DNA of 9,067 nt from Candidatus Saccharimonadota bacterium (GCA_017429465.1 JAFROU010000025.1:1-9067), one strand, 5' to 3'; shown: positions 1-6,247, numbered from the stretch's first letter. A program made the numbers and translations. The notes: generated from the sequence alone by a model not told the origin.

Positions 1-335
1 CACATTCCAACAAGTGGTATCGCTTCTATGCTAACTACATTTTGACTGGTTCCCAAGCCTTCCTTGATCCAGATGGTAGCGCCTATAATCTTCGTGTTAC
101 TCAATGTGACGGCAAAAAAGAAGGCGACTATTGCAGCCCGGATTCGCAAGTACAAAACCTCAAATTCTCTGGCACTGAATCTGAAGAGCAATCACATACG
201 GCTCAAAATCACAATATCCACATTGTAGTTAACGCAACCTGCAATGAAAAAATGGCAATCCAAGCAAATAGTTCTAGAAGCTTTGCAGTCCTCTACAAAC
301 TAGAGGGTGACGACTCCTACTGTGAAACTAATTAA
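1..335 (+). CDS. 3' end of probable exported pilin-like protein (partial)
   Basis: The reading frame is already open at the left edge (first full codon at position 3) and ends at TAA 333-335, so only about 110 C-terminal residues are visible and the start lies outside the window. The visible part is polar, rich in Asn, Ser and Asp, and has four cysteines: a pair eight residues apart (in QCDGKKEGDYC), one in NATCNEK, and one four residues from the end (SYCETN). No membrane segment is visible here. A C-terminal end of the form 'LYKLEGDDSYC' resembles the ends of type IV pilin or pseudopilin-like proteins of Patescibacteria; this is pattern recollection, not a search. Disulfide-bonded, secreted or surface-anchored is the likely state (inference). 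The next gene starts 17 bases downstream but has its own promoter, which begins right after this stop codon. Confidence 0.6.
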   Translation, partial: HSNKWYRFYANYILTGSQAFLDPDGSAYNLRVTQCDGKKEGDYCSPDSQVQNLKFSGTESEEQSHTAQNHNIHIVVNATCNEKMAIQANSSRSFAVLYKLEGDDSYCETN

Positions 336-346
336 AATGCTATAAT
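336..346 (+). promoter_or_regulatory. Extended -10 promoter of the PAP2 gene, leaderless
   Basis: The core AATGCTATAAT contains an extended -10 (TGC at 338-340 plus TATAAT at 341-346). The A of the ATG at 353 is the seventh base after the hexamer, exactly where +1 is expected, and there is no Shine-Dalgarno sequence. The mRNA should therefore be leaderless. No good -35 is visible at the 17-base spacing, which is usual when an extended -10 is present. The same 11 bases occur before the ROK kinase gene. Confidence 0.75.
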
Positions 347-352
347 AAACTT

Positions 353-1024
353 ATGGAAAAGTCTTACAAAAAATATTTCATTTTAGCAGGCGTTTTTGCC
401 GTCATATCAATCATTTTTACCGTTTTAGTCACCCTAATTGACGTTAAACTTGTCGGTGCTGGACATACTGCAGTCGGTTTTTCAGCTATTAATGACGTCA
501 TTTTCCGCTGGTTAGGCACCAGTACATTCTGGGACAAATTCTCCGACTATTGTCTACTTTTTTCTATCTTTATCATGCTTTGTTTTGCGGCTTTTGGACT
601 TTTCCAATGGATTAAACGTAAAAATCTCAAAAAAGTTGATATTGATATCTTCCTACTCGGTGGCACCTATATGCTTCTTTTCGCCCTATACTTTATTTTT
701 GATCACATCGTTATCAACTATCGCCCAGTTCTTGAAGAAGGCCAGCTTATTAATTCCTTCCCTTCCTCACATATTATGTGTATTATCGGCGTTATCGCCA
801 CTACTATTTTTGAACTTCCACGTTACATCAAAAGTAAAACTGCTCGCGTCATCTTAACCATCCTTCTTATTATCTTTATGGGTGTTTCAGCCTTCGCTCG
901 TGTTGCCTCTGGCATGCATTGGTTTACCGATGTCCTTGCCGCCATTTTCTTCGGCCTAACCATCGCCTTTGCCTTTATGGGCGCTCAAAAATATCTCACC
1001 GCAAAACCAGCCCAAAAAGCCTAA
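353..1024 (+). CDS. PAP2-superfamily membrane phosphatase
   Basis: A 223-residue polytopic membrane protein with hydrophobic segments near residues 8-30, 66-86, 98-121, 140-153, 165-182 and 193-212. The PAP2 (acid phosphatase/lipid phosphatase) signature is present: motif 1 ends in R124-P125, motif 2 is PSSH at 137-140, and motif 3 is R183-x5-H189-x3-D193. H140 and H189 would be the catalytic pair. Motif 1 is atypical, because the Lys expected seven residues before the Arg is Asp117, and motif 2 has Ser instead of Gly. Family members remove phosphate from lipid pyrophosphates or phosphatidic acid at the membrane, for example undecaprenyl-pyrophosphate recycling; which substrate applies here cannot be told. 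The start is set by the promoter, with ATG at predicted +1. No terminator is visible after the stop. Confidence 0.88.
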   Translation: MEKSYKKYFILAGVFAVISIIFTVLVTLIDVKLVGAGHTAVGFSAINDVIFRWLGTSTFWDKFSDYCLLFSIFIMLCFAAFGLFQWIKRKNLKKVDIDIFLLGGTYMLLFALYFIFDHIVINYRPVLEEGQLINSFPSSHIMCIIGVIATTIFELPRYIKSKTARVILTILLIIFMGVSAFARVASGMHWFTDVLAAIFFGLTIAFAFMGAQKYLTAKPAQKA

Positions 1025-1473
1025 TTTCTGGACTAGCTTCATTATTGGCTATTCTTGTTATTATTTCATCAAAATCATTACCAACAAGTTGGTTATTATC
1101 TACAACTCCAACATCATCTATTTCTTTTTGTCCGAGTTTGTCGTAGGTTTCTTTAACACGGTTATAGAGTATCCCGTTTTGTCCCCCTTCACCGGTGGTT
1201 CCCAACCATTCTCCAAGAATTTCTCTTTGACGAGATTTGTCAATGTAGTTACTTGCGATGGTGTTCTCTTGTAAAAAGTCATAATTATCTCCTAATTCCT
1301 TCTTTAATAATGCTAACGCATCAACAAATATATTATCGTTAGTCCATTCATAAGAATTAACCTTGATTATACCGTTGGTTTCATCAAATGTAAATCCGTC
1401 TTCAAAACCAACCTTATTTAATATATCTACAGCCCCAACTCATCTGCAAATTCTTTGGATATATTATTTCTAA
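1025..1473 (-). pseudogene. Decayed, frameshifted ORF fragment of unknown function
   Basis: This 450-base stretch between convergent genes has no intact gene, but the minus strand is open from 1439 down to the stop at 996-998, about 145 codons. There is no ATG, GTG or TTG until a TTG at 1205, and that one has no ribosome site. The translation looks like real protein (for example KVGFEDGFTFDETNG, NDNIFVDALALLKKELGDNY, IDKSRQREILGEWLG). Upstream, another frame carries about 17 plausible codons (RNNISKEFADELG) and stops at TAG 1429-1427. One extra G in the GGGG run at 1433-1436 would join the two frames, so a single-base deletion is likely. Both ends run into neighbouring genes, so it is truncated at both sides. 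By hand count G+C is 55 of 180 at 1261-1440, against 62 of 120 in two lines of the adjacent ligase gene (2221-2280, 2461-2520), which suggests foreign origin. I do not recognise the family. Confidence 0.6.
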
Positions 1474-3255
1474 TTACTTCTTCGACTTTTTCTTCTCAAC
1501 CTTTTTATTTCGCTGTCTTTTTTCTCGTCTTTCGCGTTTCTTATTCTCTTCGTTTTCCAACTTCTTAAAAGCAACTTTCCCCACCAAAGTCTTTGGTAGC
1601 TGCGCCTTAAACTCATATTCGGCCGGCAAAGCATAGACAGCCACACTCTTAGCCAGCAATTCCCTAATCTCACGTTCAATCTTTTTGCCAGGCTTATAAC
1701 CATCCTTTAGTACGATAAATGCCTTCGCCACTTGACCCTTGTAAGGATGCGAAACGCCAATCACTGTAGAAGTTAATACTGCTTCGTGTGAATTTATTAC
1801 CGATTCTAGATAGGTTGGATAAATATTATATCCGCTAGATACAATGATACGTTTTAGACGCTGAGTAAAGTAAATCAGGCCATCTTTGCCCAAATAACCT
1901 ACATCGCCAGTATGCAACCAAAGTCTACCGTCATCATGATAACGCAAAACTTGCATAGTTTCCGCTTCGTCATCTAGATAACCCATCATTACTAGCGGAC
2001 CACTAATGCATATTTCCCCATCCTGTCCCACTGCCTGCGTCTCGTGCGTTCCAATCTTTACGATCTTGAAATACATATCTGGGAATGGTGCGCCAATGAT
2101 ATTGTTTTCAAAAGTATTTTCTGGCGAAAGACAAGCTGCGCCAGTTGCTTCAGTTAAACCGTACCCCACTCGAATTTTAGCATTTGAACCATGTTCATCA
2201 AGATACGCGTTTACCTTATCACGTAAAGTTTGTGTTAAGGCATCGCCACCACAAATCACTGCCGTCACACTTTCGAGGTCATTACCTTTTAACTTAGTCT
2301 CAACCAATGCTTCATATAAAGTCGGTACACCAGCGATAAAGTTTGGCTGGTTTTTCTTGATAATATCGCCGAATTTACGATACGAGAACGCTGGAATCAA
2401 GATACAACCCATACCAATACAAAGTGGCGTATGAATACAAACCCCCAGCCCAAATCCATGGAAAATCGGCAAGATCGATAGGACCGTTGCACCAGGCACC
2501 GCCTGGTCAATTACCGTCGTTGCCATAATACCGAGCGCATTAAAGTTTAAATTTGATAATAGTATTCCTTTTGGTGCACCAGTTGTGCCACCACTATATA
2601 GAATCACCGCCGGATCATCTGCCTTACGATGCTGATAAACTTCACCCTGGTAGAAAAATGAATTCACAATAAACTCATCCCAAGTTACCACTACACTATC
2701 ATCGCGCGGAATCTTAGCCTTCTTAATGTTAATCGCGTTAATGAGATTCTTCTTTAAAAAGCCCATACCACCCGTCGCGCGCACCACAATGATACGTTTT
2801 AACCCAGCCGACTCCTTCAGACGGTAAATTTTGTCAAATACCACATCTATCACTAAAACATACTTACTTTCAGCTGCTCTAATGTAATATTCCAACTCTT
2901 TCTCGCTAGAAAGTGGGTGTACCATATTACAAATTGCACCAATCATATTCACGGCATAAACCATAATGATGCCCTCTGGCGTATTTGGCATACAAATAGT
3001 CACCCTATCGCCTTCTTTCACCCCGTAATTCTTTAGCGCCCTTGCCGCCTTTTCAATCTTTTTTAAAAAGCTTTTATAAGTCACTTTATTACCAAAATAC
3101 GAATAAGCCATGTTATTTGGCCATTTTTTGGCACTTTCGATAATCACATCCACCATCGAACCATCTGGATATTCCAAATTTGCCGGAATCTTCCCGTAGT
3201 AGTTCAGCCACGGACGTAGCTTTTTATCTAATTTCTGCTGCTTCGATTTTTTCAC
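1474..3255 (-). CDS. AMP-forming acyl-CoA synthetase/acyl-AMP ligase
   Basis: A 593-residue member of the ANL adenylating superfamily, closest in look to long/medium-chain fatty acyl-CoA ligases. It would activate a carboxylate with ATP to an acyl-adenylate, then usually transfer it to CoA or another thiol. The core motifs are all present: P-loop YSGGTTGAPKG at 220-230, YGLTE at 365-369, TGD at 449-451, the hinge region RLKRIIVSSG at 466-475, and the C-terminal catalytic Lys in LPKTLVGK (K560). No signal peptide or membrane segment is visible. The last 25 residues are a Lys/Arg/Glu tail that is not part of the fold. The start is GTG (3255-3253), supported by GAGGAG seven bases upstream, inside the acyltransferase gene; the two reading frames overlap by 32 bases, implying coupled translation. 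Substrate unknown. No terminator is seen downstream. Confidence 0.9.
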   Translation of the reverse strand: MKKSKQQKLDKKLRPWLNYYGKIPANLEYPDGSMVDVIIESAKKWPNNMAYSYFGNKVTYKSFLKKIEKAARALKNYGVKEGDRVTICMPNTPEGIIMVYAVNMIGAICNMVHPLSSEKELEYYIRAAESKYVLVIDVVFDKIYRLKESAGLKRIIVVRATGGMGFLKKNLINAINIKKAKIPRDDSVVVTWDEFIVNSFFYQGEVYQHRKADDPAVILYSGGTTGAPKGILLSNLNFNALGIMATTVIDQAVPGATVLSILPIFHGFGLGVCIHTPLCIGMGCILIPAFSYRKFGDIIKKNQPNFIAGVPTLYEALVETKLKGNDLESVTAVICGGDALTQTLRDKVNAYLDEHGSNAKIRVGYGLTEATGAACLSPENTFENNIIGAPFPDMYFKIVKIGTHETQAVGQDGEICISGPLVMMGYLDDEAETMQVLRYHDDGRLWLHTGDVGYLGKDGLIYFTQRLKRIIVSSGYNIYPTYLESVINSHEAVLTSTVIGVSHPYKGQVAKAFIVLKDGYKPGKKIEREIRELLAKSVAVYALPAEYEFKAQLPKTLVGKVAFKKLENEENKKRERREKRQRNKKVEKKKSKK

Positions 3256-4102
3256 TAGCCTTCTCCTCTAGCATCTCCGGATGATCAAAGATGTACTGTA
3301 ACATTTTTAACGACTTCGCAAAGTAATAACCATCACCAATACGTTCATCCATGTTTATTCCAAATTCACAAAGCTTTCTAATCTCCACCTTTCCCTTTTC
3401 ATTCACTACCTGCTCTGATTTAATCTCACCAAAAGTAGCCAGTGACGAACATTCACCAAAGTCATTGATGTTATGACAGATTGCTCCACACTTAATTGAA
3501 CCCAGGTTAGAGACGATGATACTACTATAATACAGATTATCTTCGCATAAAGAAGCTGGCAAAACCCCCTTCTTGTCGCACCACTTAAACAGCCCCACTA
3601 CCGGCACCCTTAATACGTTTGGTAGCTTTCCTAGGATGTCAATCGCGCTATTTGCGCCCTTCTTTGAGTGTTTACAACTACGCAATTCATCAACATGCTT
3701 CTTGATTCTTTTACCAATAGTTTTAATCGTGTCATTCGGCTCAATTTTTACAATCATCATTATTTCATCTGACTTATCGTCAAAAGCTACCTTCGCGACA
3801 AACGATATCTTTACGTCATTATGCTCATAAATGTGCCTATTAGCCACAAAACGGTTCAAAACTGGGCGGTTATAAAGCAGTTTGCCAATTGCCGTCACAA
3901 AAGCATGAAAATAGGTATAATCTTCTCCATTTTTCTTCTTTTTCTCGATATATTTTACTAGCTTCGTCACGTCCATTTTTTGATTAATATAAACGTCGCT
4001 CACACTACGATTTGGTTTCAAATCAATCGAAATCTGAGTTAAACCAGGTATTTTTCTAATCTTTCTAGCGTCCTTGCGGTCACCAAATTTTCTCTTTGCC
4101 AT
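3224..4102 (-). CDS. E2-like (CAT-fold) acyltransferase, catalytic domain only
   Basis: A 292-residue protein matching the catalytic domain of 2-oxoacid dehydrogenase E2 / chloramphenicol acetyltransferase-like proteins. There is no lipoyl domain and no peripheral-subunit-binding domain, so it is not an ordinary E2. Family features include the SNLGS segment at 198-202 and the active-site region INMDERIGDGYY at 249-260. The classical motif is D-H-R-x-x-D-G; here it is D252-E253-R-I-G-D257-G258, with Glu in place of the catalytic His. The first gene of a two-gene operon with the acyl ligase, it may take acyl groups from it (inference). I chose ATG at 4102 (MAKRKFG) over GTG at 4111, because the TATAAT box ends at 4112 and predicted +1 is about 4105, inside the longer version. 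The mRNA leader would then be only about 3 bases, with no Shine-Dalgarno sequence. An E2-like fold is well supported; the reaction is not. Confidence 0.82.
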   Translation of the reverse strand: MAKRKFGDRKDARKIRKIPGLTQISIDLKPNRSVSDVYINQKMDVTKLVKYIEKKKKNGEDYTYFHAFVTAIGKLLYNRPVLNRFVANRHIYEHNDVKISFVAKVAFDDKSDEIMMIVKIEPNDTIKTIGKRIKKHVDELRSCKHSKKGANSAIDILGKLPNVLRVPVVGLFKWCDKKGVLPASLCEDNLYYSSIIVSNLGSIKCGAICHNINDFGECSSLATFGEIKSEQVVNEKGKVEIRKLCEFGINMDERIGDGYYFAKSLKMLQYIFDHPEMLEEKASEKIEAAEIR

Positions 4103-4111
4103 AACTATCAC

Positions 4112-4120
4112 ATTATACCA
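4112..4120 (-). promoter_or_regulatory. Extended -10 promoter of the acyltransferase-ligase operon
   Basis: Read on the minus strand, TGGTATAAT runs from 4120 to 4112, a full extended -10. Predicted +1 is near 4105, three bases before the ATG at 4102. The -35 position (4140-4135) falls inside the S1 terminator hairpin and reads GGGGGC, so the extended -10 probably carries recognition alone. Confidence 0.7.
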
Positions 4121-4129
4121 TATTCCACC

Positions 4130-4152
4130 AAAAAGCCCCCGTTGTGGGGGCT
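4130..4152 (-). terminator. Intrinsic terminator of the S1 gene
   Basis: On the minus strand, AGCCCCC (4152-4146), a five-base loop and GGGGGCT (4140-4134) form a seven-base-pair G+C-rich stem, followed by TTTTT (the T of the stem plus 4133-4130). It begins 14 bases after the S1 stop codon. Confidence 0.88.
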
Positions 4153-4165
4153 CCTTGTAGCGATA

Positions 4166-5248
4166 TTATTTTTTGCTCTTTTTGTCGACAATTGAAAGTG
4201 AAATCTTACGGCCTTCCTTATCAATATCAAGTACCTTGAATTCCTTACGTTCATTTAAGGTAAAGACCTTCTCTGGATCAACATCGCTGCCTTCACCAAG
4301 TTCAGAGACGTGAACTAGGGCTTCAACAGCTGGTGAAATCTGCACGAATGCACCAAATGGAGTAATACGAGTAACCGTACCTTCAACTTTAGTACCTTTC
4401 TTCAGGGTTTCGATTTCAGATAGCCATGGGTCTTCTTTGAGTTGCTTCATTGAAAGGGATAGACGTTCTTTATCGATAGCGATAATCTTAGCTTCGATAG
4501 TCTCGCCAACCTTTACGTAGTCAGCTGGATTATTAACACGTTCCCAAGAAATCTCGGAAATATGAATCAAACCTTCAATACCATCAACATTTACAAACAC
4601 ACCGAAGTCAACTACGCCAGTAACCACACCTTTAACAGTGTCGCCAACTTTAAGCTCGGCAAAACGAGCGGCAAGACCATCTTTGATTGCTTCTTTTTCA
4701 GAGAAAATTAATTTATTCTCTTTCTTAATTGCATCAAGAATACGTACACGAATTGGCTTACCGACGAGTGAGTTTAGACGTTGCAAAATTTCATCCTTGT
4801 CAGAAGAGCCTACGCGTGGGTAGTGCTCAGCTGAAAGTTGAGAAACTGGTAAGAAACCACGAATACCTTCATATTCAACTAAGAGACCGCCACGGTTAGC
4901 GTCAAATGGCGTAACTTCCACGATTTCAGCATTATCGAGTTTGGCATTAATCTCATCCCAACCCTTATCCTTCACAGCCTTACGAAGAGAAAGTAGCACA
5001 TAGCCATCTTCCATTTCTGCATCGATGACAGAGGCTGTGACCTCATCACCAACATTCATATTGCGAGCGTATGAAGCTTCGCGACGTGGTACTAGACCTA
5101 CGCCCTTAGCACCTAGATCGATTAAAATCTCGTGCTTTTTAACGGACATTACCTTTCCTGAGACGATATCGCCCGCTACAACTTGTTTAATGGAATCATC
5201 CGCATTAGCTAGGAGTTCATCCATAGTCATTTTGGCATCTTTTGCCAT
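4166..5248 (-). CDS. rpsA: Four-domain S1 RNA-binding protein, ribosomal protein S1-like
   Basis: A 360-residue cytoplasmic protein with four S1 (OB-fold) repeats at about residues 25-90, 105-185, 200-270 and 284-355. Repeats 3 and 4 are the most canonical (VKGVVTGVVDFGVFVNVDG, then EGLIHISEIS; VEGTVTRITPFGAFVQI, then ALVHVSEL). Repeat 2 is degenerate, as in known S1 proteins. Four repeats is the usual number in Gram-positive-type S1, against six in Proteobacteria. It should bind single-stranded RNA and help mRNA reach the 30S subunit; whether it does so in an organism with leaderless mRNAs is open. The start is ATG at 5248, with AAAGGAAGG about 12 bases upstream. The leader holds an 11-base-pair hairpin just before that site. 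The gene has its own promoter and terminator. The symbol rpsA is by domain architecture only. Confidence 0.88.
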   Translation of the reverse strand: MAKDAKMTMDELLANADDSIKQVVAGDIVSGKVMSVKKHEILIDLGAKGVGLVPRREASYARNMNVGDEVTASVIDAEMEDGYVLLSLRKAVKDKGWDEINAKLDNAEIVEVTPFDANRGGLLVEYEGIRGFLPVSQLSAEHYPRVGSSDKDEILQRLNSLVGKPIRVRILDAIKKENKLIFSEKEAIKDGLAARFAELKVGDTVKGVVTGVVDFGVFVNVDGIEGLIHISEISWERVNNPADYVKVGETIEAKIIAIDKERLSLSMKQLKEDPWLSEIETLKKGTKVEGTVTRITPFGAFVQISPAVEALVHVSELGEGSDVDPEKVFTLNERKEFKVLDIDKEGRKISLSIVDKKSKK

Positions 5249-5273
5249 ATATTATTTTTTCCTTCCTTTAGAC

Positions 5274-5302
5274 CCGTTCAAAAGCCCCCAACTTTTGAAC
5301 GG
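5274..5302 (-). promoter_or_regulatory. Leader hairpin upstream of the S1 start
   Basis: A perfect 11-base-pair inverted repeat: CCGTTCAAAAG at 5274-5284 and CTTTTGAACGG at 5292-5302, with a seven-base loop at 5285-5291 (TTGGGGG in the mRNA). It lies inside the predicted leader (+1 near 5313) and ends about four bases before the Shine-Dalgarno sequence (5269-5261). There is no T run on either side, so it is not a terminator. Control of S1 translation, possibly by S1 itself, is an inference. Confidence 0.7.
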
Positions 5303-5319
5303 ATCCAAAAACTTTTCCT

Positions 5320-5348
5320 ATTCTATCAAATTCTTCTCTATTTGTCAA
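5320..5348 (-). promoter_or_regulatory. Sigma70-type promoter of the S1 gene
   Basis: On the minus strand, TTGACA (5348-5343), a 17-base spacer and TAGAAT (5325-5320) preceded by TGA form a near-consensus promoter with an extended -10. Predicted +1 is near 5313, giving a leader of about 65 bases that holds the hairpin. The -35 lies only two bases beyond the T run of the previous gene's terminator. Confidence 0.85.
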
Positions 5349-5350
5349 AG

Positions 5351-5374
5351 AAAAAGCGGCCTTTAGACCGCTTT
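5351..5374 (-). terminator. Intrinsic terminator of the 238-residue protein gene
   Basis: On the minus strand, AAAGCGG (5374-5368) and CCGCTTT (5359-5353) form the stem. It can extend by a T-G and a C-G pair around a TAAA loop, and is followed by a T run. It begins 20 bases after the stop of the gene at 5395-6111. Confidence 0.88.
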
Positions 5375-5394
5375 GCCAAATTGTTTTATTTTCC

Positions 5395-6111
5395 TCATGC
5401 TCGTTCGAGTAATTTTATCGTGTAGTCAATCATCTGTAAGAACTGTGGGCTTTGTACCGTTACCGGAATTTCTACATCTTCAGAACTACACTTCCAGACA
5501 TGTGCTGCTTCGTCAAATTTCAACAGAACCGTTTGTTTAGTCGCCTTCAGTATCCTAGATACCTTTCTGATCACTACAGTCTCACACGGAGCATTTATAC
5601 GCTTTTCCATTTGCAAATAATTGCCCGTAAAAGAACTCGCGTTGACCATCAATCTGGCCATCATCCAGTCCTTGGTAGTGATGTCAGAAATAGCTTTCTG
5701 GTCATTTGCGTCGTAATCGGCATATCCAGGCAAGAATTCTTTCTCGCGACCGCGTTTTCCGCCACTTCCGTTATTGCCAATTCTGCAACAATACCAATTC
5801 TTGAATTCGTCATTAAGGTCATTAGTTTTTTCACCAAAAGGATATGCTCTGGTATCCGAAATGCTATAGTACATTCCAAAACCGTCACCCCTGACATCTA
5901 GCTCCTTCACATCCAGAAATTCTGTACGAATAGAGACGAAAGCCGGCGCACCATTGATTTCTATGGTACCAATTGGCGTTTCCTCCCAGTCCTGTACTCT
6001 GACTAAAATTGGAACATCGTCGAGTGCGCTTAATAGCTCCTCTTTTACGATCGTCTTTGCTTCAGCCAGCTTACCGTTGATATCGCATTGCCTTATAATC
6101 TCAATTTTCAA
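5395..6111 (-). CDS. Hypothetical protein, family not recognised
   Basis: A 238-residue protein I do not recognise. It has no signal peptide, no membrane segment and no catalytic signature that I can name, so it is probably cytoplasmic. Visible landmarks are RGDGFGMYYSISDTRAYPFG (74-93), an aromatic-cysteine patch NWYCCR (105-110), a Gly/Lys/Arg-rich stretch (111-124), PGYADYDAND (128-137), and an amphipathic C-terminal end (224-237). Alternating hydrophobic residues near 34-66 and 177-220 suggest beta strands. The start is TTG at 6111: an in-frame TGA lies 15 bases upstream with no ATG between, and GAGGGGGTG sits five bases before the TTG as a ribosome site. It has its own promoter (6183-6193), is divergent from the ROK kinase gene, and ends at a clean terminator, so it is a single-gene unit. 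Confidence 0.75.
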   Translation of the reverse strand: MKIEIIRQCDINGKLAEAKTIVKEELLSALDDVPILVRVQDWEETPIGTIEINGAPAFVSIRTEFLDVKELDVRGDGFGMYYSISDTRAYPFGEKTNDLNDEFKNWYCCRIGNNGSGGKRGREKEFLPGYADYDANDQKAISDITTKDWMMARLMVNASSFTGNYLQMEKRINAPCETVVIRKVSRILKATKQTVLLKFDEAAHVWKCSSEDVEIPVTVQSPQFLQMIDYTIKLLERA

Positions 6112-6167
6112 ATAAACACCCCCTCATTTAAAAATAAAACAATTTGTAAAGTACATTGGATTCCCAA
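6108..6167 (-). other. Possible short upstream ORF in the leader of the 238-residue protein gene
   Basis: On the minus strand, TTG at 6167 is preceded, seven bases away, by AAAGGAG (6181-6175). It opens a frame of 19 codons whose TGA (6110-6108) overlaps the TTG start of the main gene (6111-6109). This arrangement would fit coupled translation. Against it, predicted +1 is about 6176, which would cut off most of the AAAGGAG. Weakly supported. Confidence 0.2.
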
Positions 6168-6182
6168 TTGCCCACTCCTTTA

Positions 6183-6193
6183 ATTATAGCATT
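6183..6193 (-). promoter_or_regulatory. Extended -10 promoter of the 238-residue protein gene
   Basis: On the minus strand the sequence is AATGCTATAAT, identical to the cores at 336-346 and 6231-6241. A weak -35 (TTGTTT, 6211-6206) lies 17 bases upstream. Predicted +1 is near 6176, leaving a leader of about 65 bases with a ribosome site before the TTG at 6111. Confidence 0.72.
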
Positions 6194-6230
6194 TTTAAGA
6201 GGCAAAAACAACCTACACTCTTTTTCTATG

Positions 6231-6241
6231 AATGCTATAAT
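6231..6241 (+). promoter_or_regulatory. Extended -10 promoter of the ROK kinase operon, leaderless
   Basis: AATGCTATAAT, with TATAAT at 6236-6241. The A of the ATG at 6248 is exactly the seventh base after the hexamer, so it is predicted +1; no Shine-Dalgarno sequence exists. With the minus-strand copy at 6182-6193 it forms an exact 12-base inverted repeat. Confidence 0.78.
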
Positions 6242-6247
6242 TGAAAC

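Noticed and set aside
969..1274. A 101-codon + strand frame overlapping the PAP2 end
   Set aside because: It starts inside PAP2 codons with no ribosome site, and its protein is low-quality and unlike a domain. The minus strand of the same stretch reads far more like protein.
2006..2434. A 142-codon + strand frame inside the ligase gene
   Set aside because: It lies wholly opposite well-supported ligase codons, including the core motifs, and has no ribosome site.
3224..4102. A true pyruvate dehydrogenase E2 gene
   Set aside because: It lacks lipoyl and E1/E3-binding domains, no E1 or E3 genes are near, and the catalytic His is replaced by Glu.
4103..4111. GTG at 4111 as the start of the acyltransferase
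   Set aside because: It directly follows the TATAAT box, upstream of predicted +1, so the codon would not be in the transcript.
5274..5302. Reading the 11-base-pair hairpin as a terminator
   Set aside because: There is no T run after the stem on either strand, and it lies between promoter and start codon of the S1 gene.
5452..5901. A 149-codon + strand frame opposite the 238-residue protein
   Set aside because: The minus frame has a promoter, ribosome site and terminator in the right places; the + frame has none.
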